A stretch of DNA of 39,121 bases from Fidelibacterota bacterium (GTDB lineage Bacteria > Fidelibacterota > Marinisomatia > SCGC-AAA003-L08 > JACNLC01): NCBI GenBank assembly GCA_024277615.1, contig JAJRUW010000050.1, positions 1 to 39,121 on the forward strand, read 5' to 3'. A model generated the notes under the pieces. That model searched no databases. It saw nothing but the letters and a program-made list of their open reading frames with translations, and was not told the DNA's origin. The position numbers were made by a program, and so were the translations under genes. Of the stretch, positions 1 through 9,057 are shown in pieces. Numbering within the stretch: position 1 is the first letter of the stretch; the number at the start of each line of letters is the position of its first letter.

Positions 1-1011
1 GAATTTTCTTTCAGAGCATTTATGAATGGCAAGCTTGATTTAATCCAGGCAGAGTCAATTGCTGCGCTTATTAGCTCAGGGTCTGAATTACATGTTACTG
101 CGAATCTGAAAAACCTTTCCGGAAAATTGTCCCTGACAATTTCCTCTATAAAAAAGCAGTTAATTCATCTCCTTTCAACTATTGAACACGAACTTGACTT
201 CCGTGAGGATGAAATCGCCTTTACAAAAACTGAACAGTTATTAAAGATATTAAAAGATATTTCAAAAATAATTGATGGTCTTCTTAAATCCACCCTTTTG
301 GGAGAAACGCTATATAGTGGTATAAGGATTGTTCTCATCGGGCATTCAAACGTTGGTAAATCAAGTGTATATAACTCCATATTGGGTTATGAAAGAGCCA
401 TTGTCTCCCCCCTGCCCGGAACAACTCGTGACACTATTGAGACTTGGTTTGAGATCAAAGGAATTCCTGTGTGTCTGGTTGATACAGCTGGATATTGGGA
501 ATCGAACGATTATCTCGATAATTTAGGGGTTGACCGGACGGCAAATGAATTAAATACTGCAGATATTATTCTTTTGATTGATGACCAGGACCCTGATAAG
601 CAATTTGAAGCGTTTTCAGAAGAGTTGTACGGTAAGAGTACTATTCTGATAAAAACCAAAGAGGATATTAACCAAACGGTTGGTAAAAAAGCTAATATTG
701 TTTATACTTCTGCCAGACAGGATATTGGTTTTAACAAATTGCTAACATGTTTATCAACAGCAATTGATGTCCTTTCCAAAAGATCTGCTGCTCAATCAGA
801 GAATCTTATTTCAAACAGACAGCGCATTTTGTTAGAGAAGTCCTATAATCTGATCGAAGAGGTTATCCATGTTACTAAAACAAATATTGGACTAGATATT
901 GTTTCTTCATTGATCCGCAATATTACTGATCTTCTTGGAGAGATAACCGGTGAAATCACAAATAAAGATATTTTAGATAATATTTTTTCTTCTTTTTGTG
1001 TTGGTAAATAA
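1..1011 (+). CDS. mnmE: tRNA uridine-5-carboxymethylaminomethyl GTPase MnmE, 3' part
   Basis: MnmE works with MnmG to install the carboxymethylaminomethyl group on wobble uridine 34 of certain tRNAs in the cytoplasm. The reading frame is open from base 1 and begins with [14 protein letters not shown], the conserved GEFTxRAFLNGKLDL stretch that follows the N-terminal folate-binding domain. Roughly the first 115-120 residues therefore lie outside the window, and the ATG at 22 is internal. The G domain shows G1 GHSNVGKSS, the switch region PGTTRDT and G3 DTAG. G4 is TKED instead of the usual NKxD. The protein ends FCVGK, the family's C-terminal motif with the catalytically important cysteine. 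The stop overlaps the start of mnmG by one base, consistent with translational coupling. Family assignment is secure; only the 5' end is missing. Confidence 0.96.
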   Translation, partial: EFSFRAFMNGKLDLIQAESIAALISSGSELHVTANLKNLSGKLSLTISSIKKQLIHLLSTIEHELDFREDEIAFTKTEQLLKILKDISKIIDGLLKSTLLGETLYSGIRIVLIGHSNVGKSSVYNSILGYERAIVSPLPGTTRDTIETWFEIKGIPVCLVDTAGYWESNDYLDNLGVDRTANELNTADIILLIDDQDPDKQFEAFSEELYGKSTILIKTKEDINQTVGKKANIVYTSARQDIGFNKLLTCLSTAIDVLSKRSAAQSENLISNRQRILLEKSYNLIEEVIHVTKTNIGLDIVSSLIRNITDLLGEITGEITNKDILDNIFSSFCVGK

Positions 1012-2822
1012 TGCGAGGGCTTATCATTATAGCAGGAGGCGGTCATGCAGGCATCGAAGCTGCATTAGCTGTAGCAAAATTAAATATAAATGTGCTGTTA
1101 ATCACGCTATCCGTTGATTCCATAGCCCGTATGTCTTGTAATCCCGCTATCGGAGGTCTGGCAAAAGGCCAAATTGTTAAAGAGATTGATGCCCTCGGTG
1201 GTATTATGGGTCGCGCCACAGATATTGCTGGTATTCAATTCAAAATGCTTAACACGTCCAAAGGTCGTGCCGTATGGAGTCCCAGGGCACAAGTTGATAA
1301 AAAACTGTATTCACAGTTTGTCAGAAAGTCGATTTTCTCAACTCCGAATTTAACAATTCGCGAAGGTGAAGTTATTGGTTTTCATACCAGGGCCGGAGCT
1401 ATATCTTCAGTCGTCCTCTCGGATGGGGTTATACTTGATTGTTCGGCCCTGATTATCACTACCGGCACATTTCAAAACGGTTTAATCCATATCGGTAAGG
1501 AAACATATCCGGCAGGAAGATTTGGAGAGAAACCATCCCGCGGTTTGACTGAATGCCTTATTGAACATGGATTCTCTGTCGGCCGTCTAAAAACGGGAAC
1601 ACCCCCCAGATTGCAAGCCTCGTCGATAAAATGGGATGAAACAGACCTTTCCTCCGGGGATATCAAACCATTACCTTTCTCAGTGCATACAGAAAAACCG
1701 TTCAATCCTCCCAATAAACCGTGTCACATTGTCTTGACGGGGAAAGAATGCCATGAAGTTTTGTATGATTCTCTGGAATATTCTGCCCTCTATTCCGGCA
1801 AAATAAAAGGCGTGGGCCCCAGATACTGTCCAAGTATCGAAGATAAAATCGTTAGATTCCCCTCGAAGAATCATCATCAACTGTTTTTAGAACCTGAATG
1901 GCTTGGGGCAAATCAAATATATCTAAACGGTTTTTCTACAAGTATGCCAAGAGATCTTCAATTAACTGCATTGAGGACAATTCCCGCACTCAGGGAGGCT
2001 CAGCTCATACGGCCCGGCTATGCTATTGAATATGACTACTGCCAATCCACTCAGTTAAAGAGATCTCTCGAGACCAAACATATTCAGGGACTGTTCTGCG
2101 CGGGGCAAATCAATGGTACTTCAGGATATGAAGAGGCAGCCGCTCAGGGGTTAATCGCCGGCATTAATGCTGCCAGAAGATGCACGAATCAATCCCCATT
2201 GGTATTAAAAAGAAGTGATGCCTACATTGGAGTTTTGATAGATGATTTGACTACTAAAACTATTGATGAACCTTATCGAATGTTCACATCGAGTGCCGAA
2301 TACAGGCTTTCTCTTCGCTCTGACTCTGCCGATTTGCGGCTGACGGAACTAGGTTATGATCTCGGGTTAGTTACTGAAAAACATTATGACAGCTTTAAAA
2401 AGCGCATCGAAGCAATTTCCGATATAAAAAAAATATTGCGTGTCACAAAAGTGGCTGGTGGCGCTAACGGCAAAACGCTCCCGGCAGAGAAATTGCTCTT
2501 ACAAAAAGACATTTCTATTGACCTCCTATCAGCTGCCATCCCGGACCTAAAAAAATTCAGTCAGGAAGATCTCTTTACAGCTGAAACCGACCTTATATAC
2601 TATGGGTACATTGCACGGGAAAAAAAACGTATCGAACATATCAATAATTTAGAAAATTTTTCAATCCCACAGAATTTTCAATATCACCAGTTGAGTAATC
2701 TGTCGGCTGAGTGTATCGAAAAACTGTCAAAAATAAAACCTGAATCCCTCGGTCAGGCCTCCCGTATTGCCGGTGTCAGTCCCTCTGATATAAATGTCCT
2801 CGCCATCTATCTGAAACGCTAA
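1011..2822 (+). CDS. mnmG: tRNA uridine-5-carboxymethylaminomethyl modification enzyme MnmG (GidA)
   Basis: FAD-dependent partner of MnmE in wobble-uridine modification. The 603-residue product is close to the usual ~620. It has the N-terminal dinucleotide-binding motif GGGHAG at about residues 9-14, the conserved segment MSCNPAIGGLAKGQIVKEID, the second conserved block PRYCPSIEDKI, and the C-terminal FAD-site segment FCAGQINGTSGYEEAAAQGL. The helical tail ends RIAGVSPSDINVLAIYLKR, which is typical of the family. The ATG at 1011 shares its A with the mnmE stop codon. In many bacteria mnmE-mnmG lie near the origin with rsmG, parA and parB. Here mfd follows instead and rsmG is not next to it. 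Confidence 0.97.
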   Translation: MRGLIIIAGGGHAGIEAALAVAKLNINVLLITLSVDSIARMSCNPAIGGLAKGQIVKEIDALGGIMGRATDIAGIQFKMLNTSKGRAVWSPRAQVDKKLYSQFVRKSIFSTPNLTIREGEVIGFHTRAGAISSVVLSDGVILDCSALIITTGTFQNGLIHIGKETYPAGRFGEKPSRGLTECLIEHGFSVGRLKTGTPPRLQASSIKWDETDLSSGDIKPLPFSVHTEKPFNPPNKPCHIVLTGKECHEVLYDSLEYSALYSGKIKGVGPRYCPSIEDKIVRFPSKNHHQLFLEPEWLGANQIYLNGFSTSMPRDLQLTALRTIPALREAQLIRPGYAIEYDYCQSTQLKRSLETKHIQGLFCAGQINGTSGYEEAAAQGLIAGINAARRCTNQSPLVLKRSDAYIGVLIDDLTTKTIDEPYRMFTSSAEYRLSLRSDSADLRLTELGYDLGLVTEKHYDSFKKRIEAISDIKKILRVTKVAGGANGKTLPAEKLLLQKDISIDLLSAAIPDLKKFSQEDLFTAETDLIYYGYIAREKKRIEHINNLENFSIPQNFQYHQLSNLSAECIEKLSKIKPESLGQASRIAGVSPSDINVLAIYLKR

Positions 2823-2825
2823 CAC

Positions 2826-2841
2826 TGTTTCACGTGGAACA
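2826..2841. other. parS-like centromere site (TGTTTCACGTGGAACA)
   Basis: The 16 bases match the widely conserved ParB-binding site TGTTNCACGTGNAACA at every fixed position. They differ from the B. subtilis form TGTTTCACGTGAAACA at one base. The site is centred on CACGTG and lies in the 11-bp mnmG-mfd gap, running over the likely GTG start of mfd. In known systems ParB loads here for chromosome segregation, and parS sites cluster near the origin, which agrees with dnaN/gyrBA downstream. I saw no second copy, and parA/parB are not in the window. The match is observed; binding is inferred. Confidence 0.75.
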
Positions 2842-5838
2842 CGACAATATATTAAGCGCGAATATTAAGGAAATGCTGGCATCGATCAGTCCTTCACGCG
2901 ATAATCCCCTCTTGATTCGCAATTTCCATGTTTCAGCCCTTTTCGAATTAATAAAACAAATATGTGTGCCTTCCCTGGTTTTGGTAGCAGAAGAGCATCT
3001 GATGTCTGTCTTTGAGACTATTCAACCCGGTTGGGAGTTAAATCGGGGCTTGTTTTTCCCTCCCATGGATTCGCCAAATAATACACCTACAGGATTTCAA
3101 TCGCTCAATTCGAGACACCGGCTCATAACATCATCAGTTGTAAGGAGCTTTGAAGAACAGATCTCTTTTATTCTAACTACCGAAAATGCTGCCCGTGAAC
3201 CCGGCTTTACCAATTTTAGAAATAAGCCCTATATTATCAATGACAAAACGGATTATGATTCGCTGAGAGCCTGGCTCAAAGAATCACGGTATGCCCAATC
3301 GGACGTTGTCTCTACTCCGGGTACATTCGCCATTAGAGGTGGGATAATCGATGTTTTTTCGATAACCAGTCACGTGCCTGCCAGAATTAACTTTACGGAA
3401 GATACGCCATCGCTCTTTACATTTGATGTAGATTCCCAGGTTACCACCGGTCATCTAAAATCTTTAACGCTGGTTAACAAATCAGGTGAAAGCGGAGATA
3501 TTTCACTTTTTGATATTTTTGATCCTTCTTTCATCAAAATTTATCTTCCAAATGAATCAGACCTTTTAATAGGCGGCAAAAAGCATTCATCAAAATTTGA
3601 TTTTCCTCTTGATACAATCGATCTTGACTGTTTTCTCAGGCTCAATACCAAGAATTACTTTGTTTCAGAACACCTGGTAAATAACGGGTTTATTGATAAT
3701 TCGGGAAGAACTGTTATTCCCCCGTGGTTTATCGGCCGGCTCTCTCAAAAATTTGATAAGGCCACGGCCATAAAAAAAGAACTCGGGAGATCGCTTTAGA
3801 AGATCTTCAGACCGGTGATTTCCTTGTTCACAGAGATCATGGAGTTGGAATTTACAGAGGGCTAAAATTAGAAGTCCTTGACGATGGAGTTAATGAATTT
3901 TTAATTTTGGAATACTCAGATAACAGCCTTATCTATGTTTCTACCGAAAAACTCCGTCGCATTAGCTTTTATGCTTCAAAGAATGAGCAGAATGTTATTC
4001 CGGACAGTCTGAATAAAAAAGCAAATTGGAAAAGAAAAAAATCAGCCGCTAAACATCAGGCCGATGCAGCCGTTTCCTTCCTTATTGATCTGTATGCCAA
4101 AGAGTCTGCTCAGCAGCGTCAGCCATATCCTGTAGAGCCCGAGGCCGAACGTATCCTGCTGAGTCAATTTAATTATGAAGATACGCCGGATCAGCATCAG
4201 TCGTGGAGTGATATTTCATCTGATCTTTCCCAATCAAAGCCCATGAATCGACTGTTGTGCGGGGATGTTGGATTTGGTAAAACAGAGATAGCGATCAGAG
4301 CTGCTTTCAGGGTTGCTTACAGTGGAAAGCTGGTGGTTGTTCTAGCCCCTACTACAATCCTGGCTAATCAATTATATTCGGCTTTTGATGCAAGATTAAA
4401 TGGGTTTTCGATAAATGTTGAAATTATTTCAAGATTTCGCTCAACCTCTGAAATCAATGAAATTAAATCGAAAATGGAACAGGGAATCATTGATGTAATT
4501 GTTGGTACGCATGCCCTGCTTTCAGATAATATAACCTATAATAACATTGGTTTATTAATAGTTGATGAAGAACATCGCTTTGGTGTTGCACAAAAAGAGA
4601 AGTTAAGGTCTTTACAAAAGTCTGTCGACGTTTTGTACATGTCGGCGACCCCCATTCCGAGAACGCTGCATATGGCTCTAACCGGTATTAGGAATATCTC
4701 AACTCTTTTTACGCCTCCAAAGACTCGCCTGCCAATCAATACACAAATTTCGTATTATGATACAGACCTTATCAAAAGGGCAATTATATTTGAAATCAAA
4801 CGCGGTGGGCAGGTCTTTTTTGTCCATAATAATGTCAAGAGTCTTCCTGATATAGCGGAAAAAATACAATCCCTTCTGCCGGGAACATCTGTTGATTATG
4901 TTCATGGTCAGCTGCCACCCAAAAAGCTCGAAAATACCATGATCAGATTTATAAAGGGCGAGATACAGGTCCTTGTGACGACCTCTATTATTGAGACTGG
5001 TATCGACATCCAAAATGCAAATACAATTATTATTAATAGAGCTCATCTCTTTGGTCTGTCTCAATTATATCAAATGAGGGGGCGTGTTGGTCGCGGAAAC
5101 CGGTTGGCATATGCCTATTTGTTAATACCAAAAGCTCTCCAACTCAGTCCTGATGCCTTTAAACGTCTAAAATCAATTGAAGAAAACACGAGTCTGGGTT
5201 CCGGTTATAATATCTCAAAAAACGATCTGGAAATTAGAGGTGCCGGGACACTGTTTGGATTTAAGCAAAGTGGTGGAGCGGGAGGTGTTGGGTTCGAACT
5301 ATATTCGCAGTTTATTAATGAAGCAATTCAAAAACAAACATCCGGAGATCAGAATAATTATATCAGCAGAATTAATCAGGTTTCGGTGAGACTGTTTGCA
5401 GATACAACAATTCCAATAGATTATATTCGAACAACAAATTTAAGATTAAGTTTTTACAAAAGGCTTTCTCAGGCCAATTACATTTCTGAAGTAAACCAGA
5501 TTGAGTATGAAGTCTTAAATCGTTTTGGCCCTGCACCGCAATCAGTAAATCAACTGTTTTCCACAACCAGAATAAGAATTCTGGGTGCAAAAACTGCTCT
5601 GCAAAAAGTGGTTTTCAAACAGCAAAACCTCATACTTGATTTTGAACCTTTCCCAATAAGATTAAAGCTTGAACGTTTCTTTGAAGTGACACATGAATAT
5701 TTTTTATATACAAAATGTAAACATTGGTTTAAAAAGAACGGGGAACATGCCTTGAGCTTGGTCATAACACCTGTGTCTTTGGAAGATATTACTTCTTTGG
5801 TTTTAGGTTTTCTGAATAAATTACAGAATGTTTTTTGA
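2834..5838 (+). CDS. mfd: Transcription-repair coupling factor Mfd, split by a -1 frame change
   Basis: Mfd removes RNA polymerase stalled at DNA lesions and recruits UvrA. The first frame (2834-3799, 321 codons) holds the UvrB-like N-terminal module (RGGIIDVFS near residue 173) and ends at TAG. The rest is in the -1 frame: the RNA-polymerase-interacting domain (DFLVHRDHGVGIYRGL, from about 3820), Walker A GDVGFGKTE (4261), DEEH (4567), the helicase C block with RGRVGRG (about 5078) and the C-terminal TRCF domain. The frames join at A7 (3772-3778). One extra A, or -1 slippage on A AAA AAA G, gives a continuous protein of about 1001 residues, somewhat shorter than the usual 1100-1170. The GTG at 2834 lacks a clear ribosome site; ATG 2873 is an alternative start that would leave the parS-like site untranslated. 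The cause could be sequencing error, slippage or true loss. Confidence 0.9.
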
Positions 5839-5860
5839 ACTGAATTTTACAGGAGTTTTT

Positions 5861-7555
5861 ATGAGGTTTTTTGCAATATTACTGTTATTCGCTTTGGTTG
5901 TTTCTACCGAAAAGACTGCCGTCACAATTGACGGTGTCGATTATTCTGATTCATATTTTTACTCAAAATATTCTCTTGACGAATGGAATGCTGCTGACAG
6001 CACACGAAAACACGATATGCTTTCGGATTTCATTAAGCGGATGACGGGAACCTTAGCTGCGACGGAATTAAATTTACAAAATTTTCCTAAAACCCGAATA
6101 AAACTAAGAAATCAGGAATATCACTTTTTAGTGAATGAGGCCTACGAAGAATTCGTCGCCAGAAAGGCAATTTCTGACACTCTGCTGAACTTCACAAGGG
6201 AGAATTTATCTCGGGAAATATCCGTCAATCATATTTTGATTGGATATAAGGGCTGCAATCTCCGAAAAACCATCGATCGCTCAAAAGAAGAGGCTAAAAG
6301 ACTGGCTTTAAATATTATAGATTATTTTCACAACGGGGACTCCTTTTATGATCTGGCAACCAAATACTCTGATGATCCCAGTGTGACAAAAAATTCAGGT
6401 AAATTGGGTTGGCTTGGTGTTGGAAAGACCGTACAGGAATTTCAGGATGCTGCATTTAATACACCTGTTGGCGATATCTCCGCACCCGTTTTAACGGAGT
6501 ATGGTTACCATGTCATTCTGGTTGACAAAGATCGGCCGTCACAATATAGCGAGTTGGATTCTACTGCTTACGAGAAGGAGGTTTACAACGCCGCGATGGG
6601 TGCGATTTACTCCAAGCTGAAGGGGCTGGCAGAAAATTACGATAAAAGCACTTTGATTATAAACAATGTACAATTCAATCAACAGTCGCTTCAGAGAATT
6701 CTTGCTGCTATTAAAGATAAAATTAATAAAAATAAAATAGTCGGTTCATCTAAATTAAATTTGGTTCAGACTTTTAATAGTATCCCGGATGCTGGTGTTG
6801 TCTGTACCTTCAGCGGACGTGGTTACGGAATAAAATGGTTTGCAGAGCGGCTAAACAGGGTACCGTCTTCAAGGCATCCAAAAATTGAAACTGTCGAAGA
6901 TATTAAAGCCGCTTTTGAGAAGATCATCCTGCAGGAGATTGCCGTGAAGGCTGCCATTTCACATGATCTGGAAAAAAATAATACCTTTAAGGAACATTTT
7001 GGAGACTTCCGGTCAAGTGTATTATTTGATGCTTATGTCAAATACCTGTTAAATAATATCCCCGAACCTGACAAAGAATCAATTGATGAGTATTATGAAA
7101 AGAACAAAGATCAAAAATTTCATGAGCCGGAAAAAGTTGCTGTCAGAGAAATAAAGGTTAGAAAAGAAGCTCTGCTGGACTCTATTTACAAAAAACTCAT
7201 TAATGGGGCAAATTTTGAATCTCTGGCCGGGAAATATAGTTTAACGAATCCAAATTCAGGAGGTAAAATTGACCCCTTTGCAGAGGGTAGATACGGGCCT
7301 ATGGGGCAGGCGGCTTTCCAATTGGAACCAGGTCAAATATCTGATAAAATTGAAAATCTTGACGGTACCTGGTCTGTCATCTTATTAGAGGAAAAGGTTC
7401 CGGCTCAATACACACCGGTGGACAAGGTAAAAAATAGAATTATCTCTATTTTAAAACGGGAATTACAGAACTCAACTAAGGAGAACTCCTTTGTTGAACT
7501 GTATCAGAAATACAACGTCGTGGTTAATCCCGGTTTTTTCAATTATGAATTATAG
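5861..7555 (+). CDS. Secreted PpiC/SurA-type peptidyl-prolyl isomerase with two parvulin-like domains
   Basis: Predicted periplasmic foldase/chaperone of 564 residues. The ATG at 5861 is preferred over the upstream in-frame ATG at 5828. It has AGGAG about 6 bases upstream and begins directly with a signal-peptide-like segment, MRFFAILLLFALVVS. A first parvulin domain (about residues 125-225) carries VNHILI, FYDLATKYSDDPS, GKLGWLG and YGYHVILV. A second, more divergent rotamase-like stretch (about 410-510) carries FESLAGKYSLTNPNSGGKI and AAFQLEPGQIS. It follows mfd by 22 bases and overlaps the next isomerase gene by 11 bases, so the two are probably co-expressed. In known diderms such proteins help outer-membrane protein biogenesis. 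PrsA/PpiD-like roles are alternatives. Confidence 0.85.
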   Translation: MRFFAILLLFALVVSTEKTAVTIDGVDYSDSYFYSKYSLDEWNAADSTRKHDMLSDFIKRMTGTLAATELNLQNFPKTRIKLRNQEYHFLVNEAYEEFVARKAISDTLLNFTRENLSREISVNHILIGYKGCNLRKTIDRSKEEAKRLALNIIDYFHNGDSFYDLATKYSDDPSVTKNSGKLGWLGVGKTVQEFQDAAFNTPVGDISAPVLTEYGYHVILVDKDRPSQYSELDSTAYEKEVYNAAMGAIYSKLKGLAENYDKSTLIINNVQFNQQSLQRILAAIKDKINKNKIVGSSKLNLVQTFNSIPDAGVVCTFSGRGYGIKWFAERLNRVPSSRHPKIETVEDIKAAFEKIILQEIAVKAAISHDLEKNNTFKEHFGDFRSSVLFDAYVKYLLNNIPEPDKESIDEYYEKNKDQKFHEPEKVAVREIKVRKEALLDSIYKKLINGANFESLAGKYSLTNPNSGGKIDPFAEGRYGPMGQAAFQLEPGQISDKIENLDGTWSVILLEEKVPAQYTPVDKVKNRIISILKRELQNSTKENSFVELYQKYNVVVNPGFFNYEL

Positions 7556-8825
7556 TTCAGTCCGCTCCCTTTTTATCGTCTTTTTTTCACTGATTCAGCT
7601 GCTTACAGCTCAACAGTTGGTTGACAAAGTCGTTGCTGTAGTTGAGGGGGAGGCGATTCTGCAGAGCGATGTCCTGCAAAGTGCTCAGCTCCAGGCTATG
7701 CAGGATCAGGTAAATTTAGGTTCCAACCAGTATCTCCTGGATAAATATATGAAAGATGCTCTAGACGCCCTCGTAAATCAATATGTCGTTTACAAAGTTG
7801 CTGAAGAGGACACACTGATCTCCCTGACTGATGATGAATTGGATTCAGCCCTTGAGCAGCAGATACAGGCAATGGTTGACAGGGCCGGTTCTAAAGAAAA
7901 ACTCGAGGAAGCTTTAGGAAAATCGATCAAAAAAATTAAAAAAGATTACAAAGATGAACTGAATAAAATGATGTTGATCGATAAATACCGCCAAAAATTT
8001 TACCAGGATCAGGATATCACAAGAACAGAAGTTGTCGATTTTTACAATACCTATAGAGATTCAATACCCACAATTCCCCCACAGTCCAAGTTCAGTTTAA
8101 TTGAAATTCCCATTGAGCCGGGGTTAACATCTCAACATCAGGCCGAGGCTTTTCTTAATCAACTTCTGGATAGTTTAAAAATGGGGGCCGATTTTGCTGA
8201 TCTGGCAAAAAAATATTCCGATGACACCGGCACGGCTCCCTATGGAGGTGATTTGGGGTTTATCGACAGAGGGACACTGGTAAAGGAATACGAAGAGGCC
8301 GCTTTTTCCCTGAAAATCGGACAAATCAGTCAACCGATTAAGACAGATTATGGTTACCACATTATTCAATTGATGGATAAGCAGGGTGAAAAAATTCGCA
8401 CTAGGCATATCCTAAAGCAGGTTTTGCCAACATCTGCCGATAGAGAAAACGCACTTGTTACAGTTAGAAAAATCTTCTCCGAAATTGAACAACAGCCTTC
8501 CATTTTTGATTCACTGGCAACTATCTACATGAAAAAATATAATAATCTTTCCGGAGTATATGGGTGGAGAAATGACAGTGAACTAGGTGAAGAAATATCA
8601 GATCTTCTTAAGGAAGCCACTGAAGAGGGTTACACTTATCCCAAGGAATCCAGTAATAATTCATTTTTACTTGGTTTCTTATATGACCACAAAGCAAGCA
8701 AGACACCAACCCTTGAAAACTCCTGGGACGATATAGAACAGCTTGCACTTCAGTATAAGATCAATGATCAATTTCAAAAGTGGATAAACAAAACAAAGGA
8801 AGATGCCTACATCAGGTTTTATTAA
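7545..8825 (+). CDS. SurA-like periplasmic chaperone / peptidyl-prolyl isomerase
   Basis: A 426-residue secreted protein with a hydrophobic signal segment (SLFIVFFSLIQLLTA). It has a SurA N-terminal chaperone region (DKVVAVVEGEAILQSDV, about residues 27-43, running to about 150) and a clear parvulin domain (about 180-290) with FADLAKKYSDDTGTAPYGG, LGFIDRG and YGYHIIQL. A second, degraded rotamase-like part follows (TRHILKQVLP onward). The start at 7545 is chosen because it puts the signal peptide at the N terminus; it overlaps the previous gene by 11 bases. Architecture matches SurA, which escorts outer-membrane proteins across the periplasm. It is the last gene before the AT-rich putative origin. 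Confidence 0.87.
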   Translation: MNYSSVRSLFIVFFSLIQLLTAQQLVDKVVAVVEGEAILQSDVLQSAQLQAMQDQVNLGSNQYLLDKYMKDALDALVNQYVVYKVAEEDTLISLTDDELDSALEQQIQAMVDRAGSKEKLEEALGKSIKKIKKDYKDELNKMMLIDKYRQKFYQDQDITRTEVVDFYNTYRDSIPTIPPQSKFSLIEIPIEPGLTSQHQAEAFLNQLLDSLKMGADFADLAKKYSDDTGTAPYGGDLGFIDRGTLVKEYEEAAFSLKIGQISQPIKTDYGYHIIQLMDKQGEKIRTRHILKQVLPTSADRENALVTVRKIFSEIEQQPSIFDSLATIYMKKYNNLSGVYGWRNDSELGEEISDLLKEATEEGYTYPKESSNNSFLLGFLYDHKASKTPTLENSWDDIEQLALQYKINDQFQKWINKTKEDAYIRFY

Positions 8826-8866
8826 CTTGAGTAAAGTTATTCGATATAATTTGTTTGTTTTGTTGT

Positions 8867-8875
8867 TTATGCACA
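8867..8875 (+). promoter_or_regulatory. DnaA box TTATGCACA
   Basis: Exact match to the consensus TTATNCACA, within the AT-rich gap upstream of dnaN. Confidence 0.55.
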
Positions 8876-8953
8876 AACTTATTAACTTAAAAAATGACTT
8901 TAAGTGGTAGTACAATTTATTAAATATAATATGTTTACAGTGTCGATAATTTT

Positions 8954-8962
8954 TTATCCACA
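8954..8962 (+). promoter_or_regulatory. DnaA box TTATCCACA
   Basis: Identical to the high-affinity E. coli R-box sequence. It is adjacent to an oppositely oriented one-mismatch box at 8941-8949 and directly left of the A/T-only stretch. Confidence 0.65.
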
Positions 8963-9057
8963 TTATTAAACATATATAATAAGTAATATAATAAAGTATT
9001 ACTAATATTATAATATTAACTTATTTAGTGTGTTACTAATTCAGAAAAGGAAATACA

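Larger units (their letters stand above)
8826..9057. other. Putative chromosomal replication origin (oriC)
   Basis: A 232-bp, very AT-rich non-coding gap immediately upstream of dnaN. It holds two exact matches to the DnaA box TTATNCACA (8867-8875 TTATGCACA and 8954-8962 TTATCCACA). A reverse-oriented near match (TGTCGATAA, 8941-8949, one mismatch) lies beside the second. Right of them, about 8964-9030 is almost pure A/T and would suit as an unwinding element. Origins in many bacteria lie beside dnaN, but dnaA, usually adjacent, is absent; the left flank is a SurA-like gene. No terminator or convincing promoter is visible, although dnaN transcription probably starts here. The boxes are seen; origin function is inferred. 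Confidence 0.6.

Noticed and set aside
3371-3376. Second CACGTG core as a further parS site
   Set aside because: Flanks (CCAGT and CCTGC) do not match TGTTN/NAACA. The CACGTG at 19086-19091 fails in the same way.
3907-5838. A separate gene starting at ATG 3907
   Set aside because: The conserved Mfd sequence runs upstream of this ATG in the same frame (HRDHGVGIYRG), so 3907 is internal to a frame-shifted mfd.
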